Source: Carpediemonas membranifera
Lineage: Eukaryota; Fornicata
Direction of reading: 5' to 3'
Assembly (NCBI GenBank): GCA_019828565.1
Contig: JAHDYR010000007.1
Coordinates: forward strand, 248,001 to 312,000
Length of the DNA: 64,000 nucleotides
Below, piece by piece: positions 1-8,304 of the stretch. The notes below the pieces were generated by a model that was not told the origin of the DNA, searched no databases, and saw only the letters and a list, made by a program, of their open reading frames with translations. The position numbers and the translations under genes were made by a program. Positions within the stretch are counted from its first letter, which is position 1. Every line of letters starts with the position of its first letter.

Positions 1-590
1 GGAACCTGTGTCCTAGGATGAAGTGCTCGAACGACGTGATTGTGTGGTAGATGCCGTATAGCTCTTGCTCTATCGTTGACCAGCGCGACTCGGTGTCCGT
101 AAACCGGCGGCTGCAGAACGCCACGATCTGCTCCTGACCGTCGTTATCGGCCTGGACGAGGACCCCGCCGCACCCTGCATTCGAAGCGTCGGTGCGTACT
201 ATGAGCTGCTTCGTATAGTCGGGCGTTGCCAGGAGAGGCAAGTGAAGAAGGTCCTCTTTGATCTTCTGGAAAGCCGCTTGTCGGTCGTCGGTCCACTCCC
301 ACGGCGTGTTCTTCTTAGTCAGGTCTGTGAGCGGTGCGACCGTGATCGAATAGTTCTTGATGAACTCCCTCAGGTAGTTTGTCATTCCGAGGAAGCTGCG
401 GAGTTGACCAACATCCTTAGGCGGGGCTAGCTGAAGGAGGGCCTGGACTCGGCCGGACGAGACGCTGACACCGGCAGCTGACAGGATGTGGCCCACGTAT
501 TCCACGCTAGGCCGTAAGAAGACGCACTTGGAGACCTTGAGACGGAGGCGGTGCTCGTCTAGGCGCGCGAGGACGGTGCGCAGGTTGTCC
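1..590 (-). pseudogene. RT connection and RNase H domain of gypsy R1 (partial)
   Basis: Translated on the minus strand after the frameshift near 595, the segment reads through the gypsy RT tail (FLGMTNYLREFIKNY), then RNase H with the catalytic start IVRTDASNAGCGGVLVQ and the block FTDTESRWSTIEQELYGIY. It runs off the window at base 1. RNase H removes the RNA strand during reverse transcription. This frame has no conventional start because it is an internal Pol segment. Confidence 0.8.
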
Positions 591-1130
591 AGGCCTCCTG
601 CTCCGTGTCACCATAAACGATGATATCATCCAGGTAAACCTCGCAGATGCGTCCTACGAGACCGTTCAGGATGATGGTCATGGCCCGCTGGAAGTGTGCA
701 GGCGGGTTGCGGAGCCCAAATGGGATGCGGATGAACTCGAATAGGCCAGCTGGGGTTGCGAAGGCCGTGTAGGGGATGGACTCCTCTGCGATTGGGAGCT
801 GATGGTACCCTTGGGTGAGGTCTAGGGTGCTATAGTAGCGGTGTCCGGCTAGGCGACGGTGCAGCTCAGCTGGGTTGCTGAGGGGGAATGCCAGTGGAAT
901 GGTGGCCTCATTGATTCTGCGGTAATCAATAACCATACGTCTCTGGCCGCCCTTCTTGGGTACCGTGAAGGCGGGGCTAGCGTAAGGCGATGAGGAAGGT
1001 CGGATGACGCCTTGGTCGAGGAGGCTCTCGACTTCACGCTGGATTACCTCTGCGAGGGCGGGTGAGAGACGGCGAGGAGGGAAAGGGGCGATATCTCGGC
1101 CCTCCATCAGCTCGATCTTGAATTCGTCGA
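559..1130 (-). pseudogene. Reverse transcriptase of gypsy R1
   Basis: RNA-dependent DNA polymerase. Recognisable blocks are VPKKGGQRRMVIDYRRIN, a TLDLTQGYHQLP block with the first catalytic Asp, FIRIPFGLRNPPAHFQ, and the catalytic box EVYLDDIIVYG. At about 595 the frame changes by one base. The downstream palm/connection (LDNLRTVLARLDEHR, YVGHILSAAG) is readable only in another frame. Motif set and spacing are typical of Ty3/gypsy. Confidence 0.88.
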
Positions 1131-1838
1131 CGTCGATGGCACCGGGAGGTCGTCCCTGAAGAGTTCAGGGAACGCGTTGACGACATTGGCCACGGCGCGA
1201 GGAAGCAGAGGCGTATCCTCGGGGTCGTCATGGAGGGGTGACGCGTTGTCGCCCACCTCCTCGGGGGCGGGCTTGAGGTTGCCCAGCATGTTGATGAGGC
1301 CCGTCTCATGAAGGGTCTGCACGCCCAAAATAGCTTCCTCGCCGGTGGCGTGCACCAAGAAGTCCGCTGTAATCGTCAGCGGGCTGTCGAGGAACAGTGT
1401 CAGTGTGACGTTGCGAGCGACACGAGTGCATCGGGCGGGACCTCCTGCGGTGTCTAGATCGACATCCATGGGGACCGTTTTGAGTCCTAGGTCCTCGACC
1501 GTCGTTGGGTCGACGAAGTTGTGCGTAGCGCCTGTGTCGAGCAGGACTGTGGAGATCGGGTTGTCATCACCGATAGTCGCTTCGACGCGTGGGGGTGCGA
1601 TGGCATCGGTAGTGTCAGAGTGGACTGTGTCAGAGTGGGGCTCGACCAAATCTGGAGATACGATATCGCGAGATACGATATCGCGAGATTCGATATCGCG
1701 GGATCCGATCTTCTTTGCCTCAGCCTTGATCGGCGTAAGACGGATGGGGTTGCGGCGCATCCCCGTAGGGAAGAAATGGGGATGGCGGCTGTTCGGGCAG
1801 TTCGGGCGCATGTGGCCTCGTGGCCGCATCCGTGGCAC
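1107..1838 (-). pseudogene. Aspartic protease segment of gypsy R1 Pol
   Basis: The retropepsin-like active site reads VLLDTGATHNF, followed by the hydrophobic segments and the AILG motif of the fold (EEAILGVQTL). Upstream is a low-complexity linker whose DNA repeats the cell GAATCTCGCGATATC-like unit (1665-1705), giving repeated SRDI. The frame ends just after PELFRDDLP, where a one-base shift separates it from the RT frame. As part of Pol it would process the polyprotein; here it is disconnected on both sides. Confidence 0.8.
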
Positions 1839-2455
1839 TTGACGGGTCCATGGTGCGGTGCGGTAGGGCGCTCGCGTCGGGCGGCGGGCGCCGCCGTGGC
1901 GCGTTCGGCGGAGGTAGCATGGTTGTCCTGCAAGCCGAGCTGTTCGCGGGCGGCGATAAGCTCGTCGAGCTCAGTGATGGCATGGTTGCAGGCGTCATCG
2001 AAGCTGCCGGGCTCCATGAGCTTAACGCGGCTCTGTAGAAGCGGAGGCAGCGAGCGCACGAATAGCTTGCGCTGTTGAGCGGCGGATGGACGGGTGTCGT
2101 CGTCGCACAGCTCGAGGTTACGTTGGAAAGCGGCGATGTGCTGAAGAAGCGCTATGGGCGTCTTGGTGTGGAGATGGAGGCGCTCTAGGGCGCGGTGGGC
2201 TTCGATTTGCGTGTTGAATCGGAAGAACTCGTCCGTAATACGGCCGAAGATGTCGGCGTCGTCGAGTTCATTGAGATCGACGCGGATGCCGATGATGCGG
2301 GCTACAGTGGGGCTGATGAAGGTAATACGCGGTGGAATGGCTAGATTAAGGGCGGTGGCTTGTGCGACATAGAGGTCGTAAGCATCGAGGAAGCGGAAAA
2401 AGGAAATCCTGTCCAAAGAGGACAAGAAAGGGACTTGCAAGTGTGCGTTGTTCAT
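1820..2455 (-). pseudogene. Gag of gypsy R1
   Basis: Structural capsid/nucleocapsid protein that packages element RNA. The frame opens at the ATG at 2455 (MNNAHLQV) and runs through a helical capsid region to a zinc knuckle start CHGCG. Similar blocks occur in gypsy K Gag, for example KLFVRSLPP against KAFMVSLPA, and FDDACNHAITELDELI against FAAAAASAMTELDDLL. Between the second Cys of the knuckle and the His only 11 nt are present instead of 12. The CX2CX4HX4C motif is therefore split between two frames and the protein is frameshifted at about 1830. Confidence 0.8.
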
Positions 2456-2463
2456 TTGAGAGA

Positions 2464-2473
2464 GTATTAATAC
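2464..2473 (-). other. Palindromic element at primer-binding-site position (R1)
   Basis: GTATTAATAC directly abuts the LTR where a tRNA-complementary primer-binding site would be expected. It is a perfect 10-bp palindrome and has no TGG start. Eight further bases lead to the Gag ATG at 2455. Confidence 0.7.
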
Positions 2474-2569
2474 TGTTCTCGCGAACGAAGACAACAAAGG
2501 CAAAGCTGGCGAAGAGTGATTTAAAATTCGACACAAGGGTGTCGAATTTGACCGGGCGAGACCAAAACA
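2474..2569 (-). repeat. 5' LTR of gypsy R1 (96 bp)
   Basis: On the minus strand the segment starts TGTTTTGG and ends GCGAGAACA, that is TG...CA with partly complementary termini. It contains a perfect 11-bp stem with a 4-nt loop (2524-2549, core CGACAC/GTGTCG). The edges are set by the adjoining palindrome and the TG/CA ends. The partner LTR is outside the window, so the outer edge is inferred. Confidence 0.7.
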
Positions 2570-2964
2570 CAGGAGCGAATCAACCCCAGGGAATTACATA
2601 TTGCATATGTAACACGTAAACACCCCGGGCAACAGCTCGATACTCCTCGCTTATAACAGCAGCAAAGGGACAAACCGATGCGAATGTCGCAACAATAATC
2701 GTTTGCGATGGCAATTCCACTAGTTCTGTACAACTTCCGCCTCTTCTGGAAGGATGGAGAACGTTTCGCTTAGCGAAACCTTAATCTTGCCACCAACCAG
2801 TGACAGAACCATCCTAGTGGATCCTCTTGCTCTATAAAGCGACTATCTGCTGATCATCTCTAGTACCGAGACTGGCATCAGCCTCGGACAACTAGCCCTT
2901 CCTTGAGGGGATGACGGGGCTCCCGTACCCGTCGTGGCTTCTAATGCCTATTTTCATGGGAGCT
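2570..2964. other. Intervening region without recognised gene
   Basis: No convincing ORF. It contains a short inverted repeat, GTTTCGCT-T-AGCGAAAC, at 2763-2779. It lies between the R1 LTR and the end of the DIRS-2 recombinase, so it probably holds DIRS-2 3' terminal sequence and R1 flanking DNA. I see no terminal repeat that I can pair with the other end. Confidence 0.4.
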
Positions 2965-3600
2965 TTACTTGCTGGGTTCTGTACCCATAGTTAGTCGTTT
3001 CAGTCTGTCTGCGGCCAACTGGCGGTCCTTGCGCACAGCCTGGGCAATGTAGGGTCTAAGGCTAGCCGCCGAGGCCCATCCTCCGAGGAAGGCAATGCTC
3101 TCAAGCGGCGTGCCGTGTAGAGCCTCAGAAGAGGCTCCGCCCTTACGGAATGAGTGGAAAGTGACACCTGGCCCAAAGGCCGACGTGATGTATCGTCTCA
3201 TCTCTCTCTCGGAACACTCGTGCTTAAGGCTTAGACCCTTAGGTGTGACTCGGCGCCACAGCCGATCACTGGGGCTCTTCAGGCGCGCTGCGAGCCACTT
3301 CAAAGCCGTTGCGACGTCAAAGTGGTCTGATGCCAGCTCCGAAAAGGCTATGAACCTGTCGAAGTTGATCTGGCCGACCTTAGTTGTCTTAGCGCGCACA
3401 GTCACTCCAGAGTCATTTGCAGAGATGTCCTCCTTTGTCAGAGAGAGTACTTCGATGCCTCTGGCAACACATAAGAAGCAAGTGGAACCAAAGACAACCG
3501 CCTGCCAGTTCTCTACTGATCTTGCATCATAAACAGATGCAATTGCCGCCCGCATCTCCTCAGAAGATATTGGTCTTGCCCCACCGGTAGCCCGCGTGTT
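2965..3600 (-). pseudogene. Tyrosine recombinase (phage-integrase fold), C-terminal catalytic part of DIRS-2
   Basis: The recombinase would excise and insert circular cDNA. Visible catalytic elements: the Arg box region ARGIEVLSLTKEDI near residue 32, the HxxR box VTFHSFRKGGAS near residue 136, the GGWAS block and the Tyr in SLRPYIAQAV. The N-terminal arm-binding domain is missing because of the deletion at the RT junction. It aligns well with the recombinase split by gypsy A (HSFRKGAAS and NSLRPYIGEAI there). Confidence 0.85.
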
Positions 3601-3604
3601 GTTA

Positions 3605-4582
3605 GAGACCTTCTTTGCCGCTCTTCAGGAGAAGCTCGGTGAGCTCGGGGTTCAGCGGAATCATGGGATTCTGAGGGCTCAACTGCTGCTGTAGTCGTCT
3701 GAGGGCCAACCTTCCTCCCTCGCAGGTGTCGGAGAAGTACTGGAGCTGGCCTAGGATCCTTAGTGCTTCGTCGGCATCGACTGAGCCTCTTTGCAGAGCC
3801 TGTACTATCTTTGCCTCGTACTTCTCCGCCTTCGTAACGTCCAGTGAGATGAGGTTGGCTGTCGCAGAGCGTCTATGATGAGACCGAGGTACGATAGGCG
3901 AGTTGTTGGGCTGAGGACAGACTTCTCCATGTTGACGATTATGCCCATTCTCCGGAGGAGGAGCAGCATGGGCCTGACCTGGCTCTGAAGGTGATACCGA
4001 CTCTGGCAGTGAATGAGGAGGTCGTCGAGATATACGACCACCATCACATTGAACTGCGAGGCAATCACCTTCGCCACCTGCACCATCGTTGTCTGGAAGA
4101 CGAAAGGGGCGGGGCGCCACCCAAAGGGCAGGGCGCGAAACATGTAAGCGGCGCCTGGGACAACGATGCCCAGCAGTTTCTGGTCTGCCTCCCGTATCGG
4201 CAACTGATGGCAACCGGACTTGAGATCTAGCTTGATCATCCAGCTGTCGGGGGCAAGTGATGATACGGCCCTCCGCACTCCGTAGAGGCGGAATGTCCTG
4301 TTCTCCTGTGAGACTGTATTGAGGCGCCTGAGATCGTGGATGGGGCGAACATCCTCCAGCCCCTTCGGCACGACAAAGAGGGGTGCGGCATGCTGTAGAG
4401 TCTCCCTCGACACACGTTGGAGTACCCCGGATTGCTGAAGCTTGTGGATCTGCTCCATCACATGTGGACCGACCCGGGTCTTGATGATCGGCAGAGACTG
4501 GCGGTCTGACGCACGTACGTCTATCGGAACTCCGTGTCTCACCCACTCCACGACTTCTGATGAGACACCCAGCTGCTCCCAT
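3605..4582 (-). pseudogene. DIRS-type reverse transcriptase of DIRS-2
   Basis: DIRS RT signature blocks: RHGVPIDV before the fingers, APLFVVPKGLEDVRPIHDLRRLN, WMIKLDLKSGCHQLPI, ALPFGWRPAPFVFQ and the catalytic VVVYLDDLLIHC. The main frame is 3805-4551. A frame change near 3840 leads to the thumb segment (KAEKYEAKIVQALQ ... LLLKSGKEGL), which stops at 3602. RNase H (TDASDWGWG in the neighbouring copy) is not present downstream. Confidence 0.85.
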
Positions 4583-4595
4583 AGCTGGGCGTCTC

Positions 4596-5134
4596 CTATT
4601 GTTGGGAATTGTTGTTGCCGCTGGGGCGGCGAAACCCCCGGCCCGACTGGCTGCCTTGACTGTTCTGGCTCTGAATGCTGTGGTGCACTCTCTTGAGTTT
4701 CTTCTTAGCCTGCCCCCTCATGTCCACCTCGACCTGCAACGACTTGGCCCGGATGTCTTCGAGGTTTGAGAAGTTCGCCATATTTCTCTTGAGAGCCGCC
4801 TCCATGTAAGTGGCAGTGGAGTGCTCGTATACATCCTTGCAGCGTAGGACTTCGAAGCGTGTAGCCACAGCAATCATGATCTCGTCCACGTCTGTAAGAG
4901 CACCGAGCGCCATCTTCTGGTACAGCTCACGAAGGAACTTAGCTTCATCAGCGAGACCATGACCCTTGGGCATGTCCCAATAGCCGTCGAACGTAGCGTC
5001 GCGCATCACATCTAGCTCCTCCTGGAGCTCGGCGTTCTTCTCTTCCGCCTGCTTGAGTGAGAGGCGCATAGCACTGAGCTCCTTGCTCAGATCAGCCTTA
5101 AATGCCTCGAGTTGTTCGGCCACGGCCTCGTTCA
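4596..5134 (-). CDS. Gag-like protein of DIRS-2
   Basis: First ORF of the element. The probable start is the ATG at 5134 (MNEAVAEQLEAF), although the frame is open back to 5219. The N-terminal 50 residues form a likely coiled coil (AEEKNAELQEELDVMRD). The middle is helical (ADEAKFLRELYQKMALGAL) and the C-terminus is basic and Ser/Gln/Asn rich (KKKLKRVHHS, FRRPSGNNN), suiting nucleic-acid binding. There is no zinc knuckle. Assignment as Gag rests on position before the DIRS RT. Confidence 0.6.
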
Positions 5135-5148
5135 TGAGCACTGACGTC

Positions 5149-5166
5149 TCGACACCATTGTGTCGA
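5149..5166 (-). other. TCGACAC/GTGTCGA hairpin in DIRS-2 leader
   Basis: A perfect 7-bp stem with 4-nt loop (CATT) sits just upstream of the probable Gag start. The same CGACAC...GTGTCG core occurs inside several gypsy LTRs in this window. Confidence 0.6.
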
Positions 5167-5280
5167 ATTTGGACGGATACATAGCCTAAATAAAATCTGG
5201 TCGGTTGCTTCCGACACACGCCGGAACCTGCCAGCTGCGCTCCCTAGCGCCACTTAACTTCGAGCACGAAGCTAGGTACA

Positions 5281-6150
5281 CTAGGACATGATGTGGGGTA
5301 CGAGCACGAAGATCCCCGAGATCCAAGTCCTCGGATGGGCAGTAGGTTGCGTCGGAGTCACAGCTCTGAGGACTATCGGGACTATCTGGCGAATAGTAGC
5401 AGGATCCATCGTCAGTACTCGTCGACCCATCCAGTCCTTGGGCCCCGCTCCCTGCCACACCGAAGTGACGGGACCCCACTCCTGAAGGAGTTGCTCTGTG
5501 ATCTGGGAGCTGTCCTCCACGGCAGGTATGCCACGAGAGAGACGATCGGCGGTGATGTTCGTCTCTCCTGGGGTATGCTCCGCCTTGATAACGAGATTTC
5601 TTGTCTTGGCGAGACACTCGAGCTCCTGAAGGAGCCTCATTGCCGCGCCTGGAGCCCGAGCGGAACCATGCTTGTTGATCCATCCTTTTGCAGAAGTATT
5701 GTCTGTGAAGAGGGTCAAGACCCTGCAGGTGTCGGAAGGCGGAAGGTGCTCGACGGCTCTGACCAGGGCGTACAACTCTCGGACATTGATGGACTCGGCA
5801 GAGATGTCGGGTGGGAATGAGCCTTCCAAGAGCTTGTCCACTGGGGACCCATAGATGATAGCACCCCACCCCCAGTCGGAGGCGTCGGTTGCTACGCACA
5901 GATCGAGGCTCCAAAAGAAAGAGGGCTGCGAATGGTCGAGTCGGTGAAGAGTCGAGCAGAGTGAGCCAGTCCTCCAACTCGCTTTGGGAATCGTCGTCCA
6001 GCTTGATGGCATGGCCGGGGTTGAAGGTTTGTAGCTTTCGCAGCTTCAGCATGGTGTTGAAGGTGTAAGCGAAGAACCCCAGACGACCGATGATGCTTGC
6101 CCAGTCCTTGGCAGTGACAACCTTCGTGGCTAAGGCATTGGTGATTATCT
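5281..6150 (-). pseudogene. RT connection and RNase H of DIRS-1
   Basis: RNase H with VATDASDWGWGAIIYG (first catalytic Asp) near residue 58 of the 5281-6012 frame, INVRELYALVRAVEHL (catalytic Glu), LFTDNTSAKGWINK (third Asp) and ETNITADRLSR (fourth). The upstream connection (KAVKYREIITNALA ... FGFFAYTFN-like) is in another frame, so there are frame changes near 5950 and 6160. After the fourth motif the frame reaches the DIRS-2 boundary. Confidence 0.85.
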
Positions 6151-6915
6151 CTCGATACTTGACTGCCTTGTCCTCTGGGAGACTGTGTCGAGAATCACAC
6201 CGAGGTACTGCATTGACTGCACGGGAGTAAGGCAGGACTTTTCCAAGTTTGGGATGATGCCTAATAGCTGTAGTGTACGTATGATCTCGGGGCCGACTTG
6301 ACTCAGGTGAGCAGCGCTGGCGTGGGCAAAGATGAAGTCGTCTAGGTAGACAGACACTTTGACGCTGAACCTTAGTGCTAAGATCCTTGCAGCCTGGATC
6401 ATGACGAGCTGGAAATAGTAAGGCGCGGCTGTCCAACCGAACGAGAGACCTGTGTAGTGGTAATCCTGGCCATTGGGTAGCACGACCCCCAGCAGCGGAG
6501 CATCGGATGGTCGAACACCGAGCTGGTGATAGCCGTCGCTTAGGTCGACCTTGATCATGTAGTCTCCATGCTCGAGCAGTCCAACTGCACGCCGCACTCC
6601 GAACAGGCGGAAGACCGAGCGGTTTCTGGTCTTGGCGTTGAGGCACCTGAGGTCGTGGATAACCCGAATGTCTTCCGGACCTTTTGGCACAGAGAACAAT
6701 GGCGCTGAGTGACAGAGCTGACCTATGGAGGACTTGACGAGAGCGCCGGATGCGAGCTGGAGCTTGATCTTGGCTAAGATCTTGCGATCGATGCGAGCTT
6801 GCGGACGTGGAGGAGGTGGCTTGCCAGTGAGATGTATCGGCACGCCGTGACGGAGGAGAGCAACAACCTCTGCAGAGGCCTTGAAACTTTTCCAGACATA
6901 CCACCTTGCGTTCAT
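6145..6915 (-). CDS. DIRS-type reverse transcriptase of DIRS-1
   Basis: RT fingers and palm are complete in one frame: LLRHGVPIHL, APLFSVPKGPEDIRVIHDLRCLN, YMIKVDLSDGYHQLGV, TGLSFGWTAAPYYFQ and VSVYLDDFIFAH. The thumb starts with LGIIPNLEKSCL and YLGVILDT. The frame is lost just after, so the complete Pol is not one ORF. The GVPI and HDLRxLN blocks set DIRS RTs apart from the gypsy RTs in this window. Confidence 0.85.
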   Translation of the reverse strand: MNARWYVWKSFKASAEVVALLRHGVPIHLTGKPPPPRPQARIDRKILAKIKLQLASGALVKSSIGQLCHSAPLFSVPKGPEDIRVIHDLRCLNAKTRNRSVFRLFGVRRAVGLLEHGDYMIKVDLSDGYHQLGVRPSDAPLLGVVLPNGQDYHYTGLSFGWTAAPYYFQLVMIQAARILALRFSVKVSVYLDDFIFAHASAAHLSQVGPEIIRTLQLLGIIPNLEKSCLTPVQSMQYLGVILDTVSQRTRQSSIER

Positions 6916-6932
6916 AGATGGGAGCCTGTGAG

Positions 6933-7469
6933 TTACTGGTTGAGACGACGGCGCTCTCTCTGGCCCCCACGCTGGTAGTTTGGGCGGCGCATAGTACCCT
7001 TGACCTTGGCTTTTGCGACCAGGCGATCGACTGAGGCACGGCTCTTGGGCGGTGAGGAGTTGAAGAGGTTCTTACAACGCTCGGCTGTGGCGTCATCCCA
7101 AGAGTCCTTGAGCTGTAGGAGCTGTTGGCGCGCATAGATCTTGATTCGTATGGCTGGTATTGAGGACAAACGGCCAGCAACGAGGTCTCTTTCGAGCGTA
7201 TATAGCCAGCGAGCCTCATCGCGGAGACCGAAGCGTGACGGGAGGCTTGTGAGAGCTTCGAATGGGTTGAAGAAGTCGATGTCGTCTTCAAGGTGGTCGT
7301 TGTCCTGAGATTGGGGTTCCTCTTCGCTCTCTTGCGGGTTGTCGTCTTCTTCGCCTTCGTCGCAGGCGATCTGGCCGTTGAGGCGATCAGTAAGTGCCTG
7401 CACTTGTTCTTGGAGTGTCTTGAGTGCTTCTGGAGTGACCGCGGCTGCATCTGCCTGCGGATCACTCAT
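6933..7469 (-). CDS. Gag-like protein of DIRS-1 (178 aa)
   Basis: Starts MSDPQADAA. It has a short predicted coiled coil (LKTLQEQVQALTDRLNGQ), a strongly acidic stretch (about residues 40-65), a helical core and a basic C-terminus (GTMRRPNYQRGG, RERRRLN). It is followed within 20 nt by the RT frame, as expected for DIRS ORF1. It resembles the DIRS-2 Gag in layout (coiled coil, helical core with FGLRDEARWLY against GLADEAKFLREL, basic tail). Function is inferred from context. Confidence 0.65.
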   Translation of the reverse strand: MSDPQADAAAVTPEALKTLQEQVQALTDRLNGQIACDEGEEDDNPQESEEEPQSQDNDHLEDDIDFFNPFEALTSLPSRFGLRDEARWLYTLERDLVAGRLSSIPAIRIKIYARQQLLQLKDSWDDATAERCKNLFNSSPPKSRASVDRLVAKAKVKGTMRRPNYQRGGQRERRRLNQ

Positions 7470-7753
7470 TCTCTCTACTCTGCAATAGTCCTGATTTGTC
7501 TGAGATCTAAATTCCGAATCACCCTGACCATATCAAATCCAATCAACTCGCCACGCCTAGGTGGCACTGGAAGACCAATGTGGTCCCCAACTCATACTCT
7601 CAAAGGGGAACACCGTCCGCAGATCTGAGGTAAGTAGAGTAATTACAGTAGCGTATGGCGGCTCCATGCCTGCCTCAAGTGCCAGCAGCTCCTTGCTGCT
7701 TTCGGCTGGACCGGGCGTCTCCTTGACGGCCTCCGGTGCGATGGTTTATGGTG
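7470..7753. other. Junction region between DIRS-1 and recombinase YR-3
   Basis: No supported ORF. It probably combines the 5' terminus of DIRS-1 with the 3' terminus of YR-3. I see no obvious repeat. Confidence 0.4.
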
Positions 7754-8187
7754 TTAGAATGGGAACAGGGTGTTTGCAGTTTGTCGGGTTTGACGAGGGT
7801 GGTTGCGGATAGCCTCCCCGATGTAAGGCCGGAGAGAGTTGCCGTTAGCCCAGGTTCCGAGTTGGAGTAAGGTCTCTATCGGTGTGCCTGCTAGTGCCAG
7901 TTCAGAAGCCGCTCCCTTGCGGAAGCTGTGTAGGCCAATCCTGTTGTCGTGGAAGACTGTGCGTAGCTCCTCTCGCATACGTCGCATTGTGCACGGGGTC
8001 TTACGGCTGACCTTCGATGAGGATGTGATCGCGCGCCAGATGCAGGCGTCCGGTGGAAGGTTCAAGCCTCGTACCCATCTCTTCAGGGCCAGCGCTGGGT
8101 TGAATGGGCCTAGTAGGGTGTTGGGGTAGTGACTTAGTGACCTTTGCAAGCGTCTTTGTGCGACCAAGGAGCAGCTGGGCGTCCCCG
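7754..8187 (-). pseudogene. Tyrosine recombinase YR-3, C-terminal part (split by gypsy A)
   Basis: Carries the catalytic HxxR box (GLHSFRKGAAS), the GTWAN block and the nucleophile region NSLRPYIGEAI, then a stop at 7754. The upstream part of the same protein lies 14.6 kb away at 22823-23460. The break is exactly at gypsy A, whose 4-bp target duplication CCCG (8184-8187 and 22819-22822) lies in the codon for a Gly. One additional frame change is present at about 8130. Confidence 0.85.
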
Positions 8188-8289
8188 TGTTGGTTCATCA
8201 ATAGATTATTTAATAGTCTTGAGTCGTCCAGCTCGACACATGGGTGTCGAGCTCTATTCTTTGTAAAGCTTTGTTCTCACGAACCCACA
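8188..8289 (+). repeat. 5' LTR of gypsy A (102 bp)
   Basis: Starts TGTTGGTTC and ends GAACCCACA (near-perfect inverted ends). Identical by eye to 22717-22818. Contains a 10-bp-stem hairpin AGCTCGACAC-ATGG-GTGTCGAGCT (8230-8253) and a TTTGTAAAG motif shared in kind with other LTRs here. Confidence 0.93.
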
Positions 8290-8299
8290 GTAACGTTAC
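8290..8299 (+). other. Palindromic element at primer-binding-site position (gypsy A)
   Basis: GTAACGTTAC, a perfect palindrome, immediately follows the LTR. The Gag ATG is at 8305. Confidence 0.75.
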
Positions 8300-8304
8300 T
8301 TACA

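Larger units (their letters stand above)
1..2569 (-). mobile_element. Ty3/gypsy LTR retrotransposon R1 (5' part, runs off left edge)
   Basis: Reading the minus strand from 2569 gives a 96-bp LTR, a 10-bp palindrome, Gag with a zinc knuckle, an aspartic protease, reverse transcriptase and RNase H. The domain order is that of Ty3/gypsy. Integrase, chromodomain and 3' LTR would lie left of base 1. Three single-base frame changes (about 1830, 1125 and 595) make the copy non-coding as read. Gag is closest by eye to that of gypsy K (50540-54423). Confidence 0.9.
2965..5219 (-). mobile_element. DIRS-like tyrosine-recombinase retrotransposon, copy 2 (internally deleted)
   Basis: Minus-strand order is leader with hairpin, Gag-like ORF, DIRS-type RT, then tyrosine recombinase. 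The RNase H and the N-terminal part of the recombinase are absent: the RT thumb region is joined directly to the recombinase core at about 3600. DIRS elements integrate with a tyrosine recombinase rather than a DDE integrase. Terminal split or inverted repeats could not be matched by eye. Confidence 0.8.
5220..7469 (-). mobile_element. DIRS-like retrotransposon, copy 1 (recombinase end missing)
   Basis: Minus-strand order Gag-like, RT, RNase H. The element stops at about 5220-5280, where the next DIRS copy begins head-to-tail, so the recombinase is lost or supplied by the neighbour. RT and RNase H are distinct in sequence from DIRS-2 although of the same type. Confidence 0.78.

Noticed and set aside
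1345-1842. Plus-strand ORFs over R1 Gag/protease
   Set aside because: Antisense shadows without conserved features. Unlike the A/B/N antisense genes they lie over coding sequence and have no homologue in other copies.
5186-7465. 759-aa minus-strand ORF covering most of DIRS-1
   Set aside because: It is mostly the alternate frame over Gag, RT and RNase H. Only short stretches (KAVKYREIITNALA region) carry real homology; the rest is Arg/Ser-rich shadow.
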